64,000 bases of DNA, from positions 12,176,367 through 12,240,366 of the forward strand of contig CM040446.1 in assembly GCA_022749755.1 (NCBI GenBank), read 5' to 3'. A program made the position numbers and the translations under genes. Every line of letters starts with the position of its first letter. The stretch's first letter is position 1. Positions 54,423 through 64,000 of the stretch are shown here, one piece after another. This DNA is from Azadirachta indica. Lineage: Eukaryota; Streptophyta; Magnoliopsida; Sapindales; Meliaceae. The notes beneath the pieces are model-generated. The model saw only the letters and a program-made list of their open reading frames with translations, was not told the origin of the DNA and searched no databases.

Positions 54423-57400
54423 TTAGTCTTCTATTTCATCTGGTACATGCAACTTTTCAATGGCCGCCTGTTAACAAAATTCAGGGTTCATAAGCACAAA
54501 CAGATATGATTAGTTAGGAAGAAGCATGAATGAAGAGATACATGTGAAGTACAGAGAAGAGGAGTATGGCTAAATTTAAACTTGGGAAAAACAGAGGGAG
54601 AGGAGCGCAAGCTTGGCTGTAAAGAATTGACTAAACGGTTATAATTGAGCAATATTCATGACAAATACATAAGTTATGTAAATATCAGAAGTTCAAGCCC
54701 CCATCAGCATGCTCAGTGAAAATTGACCATAACAATCCCATAGCATCCTTTTACTCTGTGCTGACCGGCTGTGTATATAGTAAGTTATTAGGACAATTGA
54801 ATTTTATGACCGTCAAAGACTGTTCCCTATCAAAGAATCTATCATGATATCTTTGTGCGAGGAAAATACATGGAATTGGACATGCAATTCATGAATAATA
54901 TCAAAATTCACAAATATGATAAATTAGAATAGTCAATCACCTTAATGATAGCAACATCAGTCGCAGATGGTTTCAAATCCAATGCAAGACCAAAATGAAG
55001 CATGGCTTTCTCATGCATGTTGCGCCGCTTATAAATCTTACCCATCAAAGCATATACACTACTTTCACGAGGAGCATACTCTTTAAGTTCTTCTAGTACT
55101 TCTAAGGCTTCATCAAAATTTTCCAAGCTTACAAGTATGTTAGCCTTCTGATACATTGGAAGAGGGTTCTTCTTATCTGCTAAAATAGCCTTCTCCATCA
55201 TCTCAATAGCTTCTTCACTTCTCTGTCCACATAATAGAAAAAAATATCAAAAAGGTGTATGGGTTAATGTTGCTTCCTCATGCCAGGACACTATAAACAA
55301 CATGGCAAATCCCCCAACCTTCAAGGCATGCAAAGCTGTTCCAAGATAAGACATTATTACAGAAGAACGTGGATTTATTTGGAAAGCCATTCGAAAGTGA
55401 TGCTCAGAAAACTCGAACTTCTCTTGGCGAAGGAATACCATTCCAAGTCCATACCATGAATTATAATGTCTTGCATCAACCTGAAGGGCACTTTGGTAGC
55501 TCCTGATTCCATTTTCAAAATCCTCTAAAGCTACATATCTGCAGGTAACATAATTGCAAAATTTCAATAAATAGAAGAAAAATATAAAGCCAGATTCTAC
55601 AATAAACTTAACAAGTTTATCATCATCAGAAGAAGACTGTCTCATACTCATGACCACAAAGGGTGTGCCCATATGCAAATCTTGGATTTAATTGCACAGC
55701 CCGCTGGAAATTTTTCAGAGCTGTTTCATGGTCTTTCTGCAAGCTATAGCAATTTCCCATTGCACACCTGCATGCCCATTCAACCAAAACTGAAATGTCA
55801 CTTCGGAAATGTAAATATTAAATAAAGTTAAAACAGTATCAAGATTGGGGATGCTTTGTCCATTTAACAAAATTTATTAAAGCTACCATGATTGAGGAGC
55901 ACAACGATCAGTTGTTATCAATTCATGAGCAAGGTAACTCAACTTCATATCTTCCTTCAAATGCTGCAACACAGGGAAAATCACTTACAATAAAGCATCA
56001 AAGCACAAAGGTACAGCAGAGATGACGAATGCAGCACTGAACTTGACATACCAAACAAGAGGACTCATACAAGGAATAAAAGTTCTATGTAACCTGACAT
56101 AGGAGTGGGCAAAAACACTGAAAAACAGAAACAAAGCCAACCAAACCGAACATAGTTAATTCAATACACTCTGGTTCTACTTTGGAACCGATTATTTCGA
56201 GGTTCACTATTAAAGCTGAACTAAAAAACCACAAGAGGCTTAATAGGCTCAAAATCAAACTAGGAATCAAAAACCAAGCCACAATGGGTTTGCTTTAGTT
56301 CACTCTTGAAGGTCGGTTCTGTTTGGTTCGGGAAACCAAGAACCAAACTGACACGTGCCCACTTACCTCATATTTCATCAATAGAAACAAAAACTGGGTC
56401 TCTATAGTAATATGCTAGTAAGATAGCATGCGCTCCCTTTCACTCAATGCATTCAAGTTCACACAACTGAAAGACATATCAACTAGCTTTTAGGTACGTA
56501 AATAATAAGTTGGGAAAGGCAGAAAGCATAATTTAAACTACCATTTTTTAACTTAAACATACAGGACACAGACAACCAAAACAGGAATTATTCAATTTAC
56601 AATAAACAAAAAGGAAGGGCAACTCACAAATAGAACTGTAGAATACATATCCATTCCTTCCAAACTATAAGGTGATGCCTGACGAGCAAGACTGAAAGCA
56701 TGATCAGCTTCTAAATAATCCACTAATTCAAAATGTGCTCTTCCAACCTGCACTTAAAATTCAGATGCAAGATGGTCAATGTCATATTCTTGAAATCATT
56801 TTAGGGAGATCCAGCCCAAAAATAAACCAATTCACTGCATCAAGATTCCATTTATTCCATGTAAGTCATTAACAGAGATTTTCACGTAATATATCATTTT
56901 TCTTGTGTTTACTACACTGTTTCCAGTGCAATCAACCTTACAGTAGTTATGTCTACATTGGAAAGAATGATTTACAAATCTTTTGTCAAGTATTTTATGA
57001 CCAAAATCTCAGCCACCACAATTAAAGGGTGTCAAATAATGCTTCTGCAACTGCTTTGCAAATGCCTAGATGACAAGCACATAGCAAAATATGCAGAGGA
57101 GCGTTCCTGAAGCTAAAAGATCCATTTGTTTTCTTAGGCAGAAAGCAATATACTCTTCACTGTAGTTCAATCCAGTGCAATTTCTTTACATAATCTTTCC
57201 ACTAAGAATTTTGCGGTGACCTCTTGAAAACAATTGGGAGCGGTAACAGCAGACAGCACATGCACCAAAATTACCTGTGAAAGCACCCAGCCTGTATTAT
57301 AATGCTTGTGTGGTAGTTTCAGATAAATGTCCAGAGCATCCTGTAAGATTAAAACCCAGTAGCAGCTTCAGACAATTAAACACATAAGAATTTAAACTAT

Positions 57401-60400
57401 TGTTTCTTCAACAATAACTATGATACCTGGCACTTGTACATGCAGGACATTCTATATCCTTCCCCAAGAATTCTCAAGAGGCTTAATAACTCTGAAGCAC
57501 CAGTTATGATTCTTGATCCACTCACGGTAGTCCCACCAACTGGCACAGTTGTTCCTTCTTGCGCAAGAGATCTAGCATCACCTGTGGGAAATGAGCTAGA
57601 CACAGTCGACATTGTATTTACCCGAGAATCATCAAAAGCCTCATTGCGCATCCCTAAATATAATTTTGTTAAAACCAGGAATAGATGTCATTCTTATTGC
57701 CCCAAAATAATTTCACTAAGAGTAATAACAGGAACCAACATCAATTAATGAAAACAAATACAAGTATAAAGAGAATCAGACTCAGACTATTTTCTTGGAC
57801 AAAATATTTTGCATTTCAAAGATACCAAACCGATTGTGGATTTCCTTTTTTTGAACATTGTCAGGGAAGAGGAATAAACAATTACAAATTTATCATATAT
57901 TAGAAATTGACACCCATAAACCAAACTGACCTTGCTAACCAAGAAACCTTAATGGCTGTGGTAAGTTTTCTCTGGGAAGAATAGAACAATTTTTTAAGTG
58001 AAAAGCAGGCATAATACTAGGACTGAATTTACTAGCAGTGACTTAATTGATGAATAATGTTGTAAAAGATGAATGTTATTGAATTATGGTCATTTTCACC
58101 CCCTTCAATCATAATGATGTTATAGTTTACAGAATTAGTGATACACATGAAGATGCATCACCTTCTTCAATATTTTCATTTGCCCAAGACTGTCCCTTAC
58201 GAACTGTTACAGAACGAAGCGCCATAGAACTAAACTTCGAACCTCCAAGATACTTAGAAGAGTTGTTAGTCCCATTTCCAGCTACTGCTGTGTGTACTTG
58301 CATTTGCATTGGCCCCTGCTTCTCCAGCAAGCCTCGTACTTCGTCGCGGGCCAGAATCAGAAAATAGCCGGCCAGAAATCTGAAAACACGAGAAAAATTA
58401 TTTTCAAGAGCGAGTTTTCTGATCTGTACATTCATGAGTACATCTATAGATCTCTAGTCTCAGAAAATGCGAGCAAATGAGCAAATGATAGTAACATCAA
58501 AACCACTAGGTCCTAAACAATGTATTAAAGCAAAACTATAGTCACTGAGAGTACGCAAATGTGGATTACCATACATACCAGTGGTATGAAATCAAGCAAA
58601 AAGATGATAGAAGCGATTACATACTACTTCAACAAACAGACAAACATATAGCCACACAACCAAGCCAATGAACTGAATGCTGCATAATCACAAATAAAGC
58701 AAATAATCCTTGGAATGCTAATTCTAAACCTGAATCTACTTCACTGCCAGAACCACATAAAGTAACAAAAAGAATACAAAATGATATCAGGGATGAACTG
58801 ATACTTGTGTGCCTGCTGTGAAGTTCAAATCTGGACACGCTTTCCGCTTCTCATGTACAACAAAAAAATACTAACTTTAACCCTGACTTTTTTACCAAGC
58901 TATCCTTTGCCAATTGATTATTAAAATATAAACCAACTTCCACAAAGTGATTCACTATGTGGCATCTCACATTTTGAGATGGTAACATTTTAAACAGCCA
59001 ATTTTATCGATACAACAACCAAGGAGAACTAAGGAAAGAAAGAAATGCAAGCTGATGGGTTAGTATCTAAATAACCAAAGTTGCATAAAGATTAAATTAA
59101 TATAAGTTGCAGATAGATGCATGGAAAACCTTCCGTAATTTTCCTTCATCCACAAACTTTCTTCGAGGGGCCTGAATGGTAGAGCTAACAGTTGACCTTG
59201 GAGAGCTATCAGTGCTGAGTGTGTTTAGATTTGGGCCATTTGGCTGCACATTTCTACACAAAGGCGGAGGAGCGACACCTGACAACTGCAATAAATACAG
59301 AAGCTAAGTCCAATGGTCCATCATTAAACAAGAAAGAATAAAAACTAGAAAAAGCAAATAAACTCTCTATACATACTTACCGAAACAAAACCTAAGCAAA
59401 AAAATCACAGTCAAAGTCCAAAGCAAAAATACAAATTTAAACATTTGAAAATTTCTCAAGTAACAAGCAGCAGAATGTAATTTGTATTAATACCTGTGTG
59501 GTCATTGGCGAAGGTGTATTATAGAATGATGATATATTTGAAGGACCACCATTTAAAGGCTGACTAGCAGCTCCTGCCAACACAGCTGCTCCATGGTAAT
59601 TTCCTGGGAGATCTCTAAGGTTATTGGCTTGTATGTTTTTCAATTGTCTTGGACTGACATCTTCAGAAGCAGAACTTTTAGAAGAAAGTAAATTGCGATC
59701 CTCACTCGATAAGTGCAAGTTTTGGGCATTTTGTAAGTACTGCTTTTGAATGCATAGAGCAGCTGCTTCACTGAAAACTGCAGTTGCTTCGTCAGCAGCA
59801 CCTAGAAAATTCAAAAACAAATATGGCCGTTGCTCAAGTACGGACATAGCAAAAGAAAATGGAAAAGCGCCAAATAACACTCGTAAACAATAATTATACT
59901 TCTCAAGAAATAAACAGTATTTGATTAAGCTGAAATGCCATAGTTATCAATCAAGGAGAAGTATAGTATCTGAATTAAAACTGAAGACAAGACAGCTAAT
60001 TGCAAAACATTATATACATTTTTTGTAAAACTTAAGAAGAAAATTAATTCAGTAACTGTGACCATCAATTTAGCAAGGACTTGTCCTGATGTATAAATGA
60101 GATAATTTTACTGAACACTTTTAGATATCATAAGCCATAAGAAATAAAAAAATTACTCCCATGCTAAAAGGTAAAAAACTTGATGCACATATTAGCTATG
60201 TAAAATTGCAAGAAAGAAGAGCAAATGGAAGAGACAGAAAGAATTCTAAGGACCTTTCTGTCTGGAAAAGTTGGAATCTCTTATGCCAACTCAACTGATG
60301 AAATATTTCTTATTGCATTTGCACAATTGCATTCAATGAATGAGGTCTCATACTATGAAAGCTTGCTGCTCTAAACTCAATACACAGCTAGATGCAAGAC

Positions 60401-62551
60401 TGTACTTCTATCCTTTGGCTATCAAGCTCAATCAGAAAACTTATTGAACAATCAACTCCAGAAAATAAATGGAAGCGCATTGTTTACAATAGCACACATC
60501 GAGATGGAATTCTCACAAAAACAGGTAAAACAGTTGCAACTTTCTGAGCAAGAGTAAGCAAAATCACATAAAAGAAGACATTAGTGAAAGGCCAATGTTT
60601 GGTACAAAGTAGAAGCAAGAAATAAAAGGATCAATTTGCTGACCCATTTGTACGATATTGTTGATTCAGTTGAATTTGATTTCTAAACATCACCAGATCC
60701 ACATTATGTTGATTCATCTTAAGAATTGAATAACAAGGTACTGCTCACAGATCTTTTTATCTACTTATGCCTTAAGCAATGTGCAGTAACAAAATGAGAC
60801 AACAAAAGTGTTCTTTGTACAAACCTAATATACACAATTCCTCATATGCAGCCCATAGTAAAGGATCTATAGACAACGCCAGCTTAAAGTGATGAACGGC
60901 GTTTTTCCTTCTATCAGTGTACCTGTATACAAATAAATCGCAGTCAGTGCATGGAATAAAAAATTGATCCAACTGTGCAAATGTGTCAAGAAACATGTAG
61001 AACAAACTTTCAATAGTAATTTCCTCCGAGTATCTACAGCAATGCAGACAATTAACAATTTCTGTCACTTATAACCAAAAGATTAAAAATCAAAGTGGAA
61101 TGCATCCTTGAGGAGTAAATGATACAATTTGGGAAAGCAAAGCAACCTGTAAATAAGCCCCATAAGGTAATGGCCAGCTGCACCATTTGGGATCTGCACA
61201 GAATGGACGAGTAACAATGAGAAAGTTATTTTCAACCTGAGACCAAAAATTCTTTTTTGAAGAAAGAAATGGAATTAGTGGATTTATTAAAACTTGAGTA
61301 TGAAAAAATCAAGTAAAATGTCATGCCACTCTTTTTATTCTCCAGTCTGATTATTAAGTAATTTTTTGTCAAAAATATTTGTTCTCCTGTTGAAATAAAA
61401 CTGTGATCATTAAACATTTTCTCTGCTGAAAACAAACTCTTGAAGAAAGACATATTAACTACCTCTGTACCACGCTCGTTTGCAGGACTTAGTGCAGTTT
61501 CAGCTTCACTAAGAAGATCCATTTGAAAGCATGATACTGCAAACAAGTAGCGGGATAGAGCCATTTGTGTTCCTTCACATAATAATAAATCAAAAAAGAA
61601 TACAAACCCATTAATAAGCAACAATGCCATAATCATTCACTTGAAATGGGTAAAGAATTCATGAAAAATATATATCATAAAATTAGGGCAAGATGAAAAA
61701 CATGATGAACATGCAGCACTTACCCTTCAAAATACTATAGGCAGCATAAGCTTGATTGCTCTGCAAGTAGCAAGCAGCTAATAATTGCAAATTCACCTGC
61801 ACGTGAATGAAAGCACAGATTACGTATCTACTGAAAATGATAGAAGCAGAGAGGAGAAAACAGGTGAAAGGAAATGGAAATATCGTCCACTAAAATTGAG
61901 TGTGTCTAGTGAAGCAAGAAGGAAATGCAGCTAAATGAGAGACCCCGTTGACAAAGAGTAACAGAATCACATAAATTAGCATTAAAGCTCATTTTACAAC
62001 CTTTCAGAATGATCACATCTACAACGACCAATAACTAAAAAACTACTGAGATGTATTTAAAAGCTTACATTAAATGCAGTGTAACTTAACGTTATGATAA
62101 TTCAAATTACACATTGTATAAACATCCAAATCCGCAAGGAAACAAAACATCATGATCCTAATTAATAAATTAAAAAAGGTAGACCTAATCGGTAAAAACT
62201 CAAAAACAACGCATAAAATGAAAGCTCCAGATATCAAAAATACGAAAACTAATTTCATAAATCATAAAGTATCAATGCAGATAATCTCCACCACAGTGTA
62301 CAGCAAAGGCATGAAACTTGAAAATAATGAATAGTTTAAGCTGAAAGAGATTATTTTTTTTCTCTCTTCTCTCCTCATTGCCGCCGATAACACACACCCC
62401 GAAGAAAGAGAAAGGAACAGAGAGATTTTGCGGAAATTAGTAGTACCTCAGAAGGGAACTCGGCGCAGAGTCGTTCGCAAAGGAAAATGGCGTTTCGGTA
62501 CATGAAATTGCGGAGACTGTTCTGCACACAGTCTGTGAGTATCGCTTCCAT
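54423..62551 (-). CDS. CDC27/APC3 subunit of the anaphase-promoting complex (CDC27B/HOBBIT type), with one frameshift
   Basis: A TPR scaffold subunit of the APC/C ubiquitin ligase, acting in nuclear cell-cycle control. Exons in gene order: 62447-62551, 61724-61796, 61463-61572, 61147-61193, 60825-60922, 59494-59801, 59130-59285, 58162-58379, 57427-57653, 57275-57340, 56628-56747, 55887-55963, 55648-55767, 55319-55538, 54941-55222, 54423-54467. The N-terminus is MEAILTDCVQNSLRNFMYRN, followed by N-terminal TPRs, a Ser/Asn-rich linker (exons 6-9) with the conserved 'ISGRLFSDSGPRR', and C-terminal TPRs ending 'AAIEKLHVPDEIED'. With phases respected the protein is 756 residues (Arabidopsis CDC27B about 744). 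Exon 8 is 218 bp where 217 fits. Its two halves lie in different frames around 58286-58296, and a literal reading stops at TAA 58266-58268 after 336 residues, removing the C-terminal TPRs. All splice sites are GT-AG. Confidence 0.93.
56100..56364. mobile_element. hAT-like MITE in a CDC27 intron
   Basis: A ~265-bp segment starts TAGGAGTGGGCAAAAAC and ends GACACGTGCCCACTTA, so the ends share inverted AGTGGGC. The interior has 'aaccgaa', 'ggttcg' and 'ggaaccg' repeats common in plant hAT MITEs. No exact 8-bp duplication was found. It sits between exons 11 and 12. Confidence 0.55.
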
Positions 62552-62650
62552 GGCTTTTTCTCTGATTTTGAGTTTTTGAGAGAGAAGGAGAGAGAGAAGG
62601 GTTGTCCGGCTGTGGGGGTTTCTTCTAGGTTCAATTTCAAAACGGGAAGG

Positions 62651-62690
62651 CACGTGTTATCTGTTTCTCTTTCAAAAGACGCGGCACGTG
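62651..62690. promoter_or_regulatory. Two G-box palindromes upstream of CDC27
   Basis: CACGTG occurs at 62651-62656 and 62685-62690, 100-140 bp upstream of the CDC27 start codon, and the second is within 30 bp of the MITE insertion. They are potential bHLH/bZIP sites; binding is not shown. Confidence 0.45.
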
Positions 62691-62719
62691 ACAGGGATTG
62701 GGAACACTAGTGCCGTAGT

Positions 62720-63347
62720 TAGGGATGGCAATGGGGTGGGGTGGGGTGGGGTTGGGGGTGGGGGTGCCCCGTTCCCCAACCCGTTTTCTATTTTAATTTC
62801 CATTCCCCACCCAATTCTTCGCTAAATTTAATGGGACGGGGATGGAGAATTTTCATACGAGAAATAAATTTTTCATCTCATATTAATTCTTTATTTTATA
62901 TTATTTTTATAAATTAATTTTAATAACATAAGAATTTAATTAACTTAAATAAAAATATTATTAATATATTATTAGAAACACAATATAAAGTCTTTAATTT
63001 TTAATTTTTTACTTTTTATTTATATATTCTATTTTTTATAATATTAATTCATGACTCTATATTTTTTTTTATTAATTACATTTAATTATAATATATAATT
63101 TTATAAATTATAATATAAAATTATATTTACATATATAAAATTTAATTTATAAATTATAATATATTTATATTATGTTTTATTGGGGAATGGGGTGGGGAGA
63201 GATAAACCAATCCCTGTCCCATTAATAAATTGGGGATTAATTTCTCCTCCGTTCTCCACCCCATTCCTCAAAATTTATTTAAATTCTCTTCCATTAGAGG
63301 TGGATCCCTGTGGGTTTGGAGCCCCGTAGGAAATTTTGTCATCCCTT
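62720..63347. mobile_element. hAT-type MITE upstream of CDC27
   Basis: A 628-bp element starts TAGGGATGGCA and ends TGTCATCCCTT, giving 11-bp imperfect terminal inverted repeats. It is flanked by a perfect 8-bp duplication GCCGTAGT at 62712-62719 and 63348-63355, diagnostic of hAT transposition. The subterminal regions are GGGGT/CCCCA-rich and mutually inverted ('ggggtggggt' left, 'ccaccccattcc' right), with an AT-rich core. No transposase is encoded. The insertion point is 169 bp upstream of the CDC27 start codon, within its likely promoter. Confidence 0.93.
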
Positions 63348-63355
63348 GCCGTAGT

Positions 63356-64000
63356 TAGGAAATTCCATGATTGCTCGAAATTTAGAATTAACTAAGACGG
63401 AAATTTATACGCATATAATCGTGATGTTAAAGAAAAATGAAGTCGATTTGATTGGTCAGGTTTGTTTCAAATTACTGAAATTATACATGATTTGAAATCA
63501 AGATTAGCTAACTAATCTAAATCAATAACAATGGCCAGAGCAAAGATTCCAATCCAGGCGCCCAAAAATACAAACAATTCGTATGTTTGATATTTAAAAG
63601 AAAATACTAATATTTCAACTTAAAATTATTAAAAAAAATAATATAAAATTTTAATTTTGTGTAAATAAAAAAGTGCAAATAATTATATTTTTGAACGTTT
63701 TGACTCGTAAACAAAATTATTAGAAGAAAAAAAAAAGGATACCAATTAGTTTCAAGAATATAAATATTTCAATTTTAAAAATTTTAACAATATAAAATTT
63801 ATTAGTGTGAGTAAACAACCTAAACACATATCAGCTTGGTTTTGCAGTGTTTTTTTATTCTATTTGTCTTAGTTATGATGATCAATAAGTTTGATTTTGT
63901 TTAGTTTTTAAATTAAACTATATTAAGAATTGAAATGAACAGAATAAAAAATAAAACATAAAGAAATTTAAAAAATAACAATTCTTGAACATTATGTGTT
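63356..64000. other. AT-rich intergenic DNA at the window end
   Basis: No gene, RNA or element is supported. Confidence 0.5.

Overview
The window is nuclear DNA of a flowering plant. It is AT-rich, the genes carry many GT-AG introns, intergenic spaces are long and full of MITEs and microsatellites, and every recognisable protein belongs to a plant family. The gene content fits a eudicot. Citrus or a relative is plausible (the malic enzyme assembles to a typical 591 residues), but the species is inferred and not proven.

Layout, left to right. 1-2.9 kb: AT-rich DNA with a ~0.9 kb foldback element just upstream of a gene. 2.9-6.7 kb (+): an 11-exon 2-oxoglutarate/Fe(II) dioxygenase. 7.7-12.0 kb (-): a 19-exon NADP-dependent malic enzyme. 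13.5-24.8 kb (-): a 19-exon RNA-dependent RNA polymerase of the gamma clade (DFDGD active site). 24.8-29.4 kb: gene-free and very AT-rich, with a ~265-bp tandem array of about five units. 29.5-37.7 kb (-): a 20-exon golgin (golgin candidate 1). 37.7-42.7 kb: gene-free with long microsatellites. 42.7-43.4 kb (-): a single-exon DUF761 protein. 43.4-51.6 kb: gene-poor. 51.6-53.8 kb (+): a 548-bp solo LTR with a perfect target-site duplication, followed by two lachrymatory-factor-synthase-like genes, one stopped by a single codon and one clearly dead. 54.4-62.6 kb (-): a 16-exon CDC27/APC3 anaphase-promoting-complex subunit. 62.7-63.3 kb: a hAT-type MITE with a perfect 8-bp duplication in the CDC27 upstream region.

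The genes do not form one pathway. Their order malic enzyme - RDR gamma - golgin GC1 - CDC27B matches Arabidopsis chromosome 2 (NADP-ME1 At2g19900, RDR3/4/5 At2g19910-30, GC1 At2g19950, HBT/CDC27B At2g20000), so this is an old conserved neighbourhood with later insertions.

I found no undescribed biological system. The observations most worth checking are two net +1 frameshifts, one in an A14 run in the RDR and one in a GT-repeat stretch in CDC27. Others are a TGG-to-TAG type stop in an otherwise intact LFS-like gene next to a solo LTR, a GC-AG intron in the golgin gene, the large foldback element and the 265-bp array. The two frameshifts may be sequence errors; reads or transcripts would decide.
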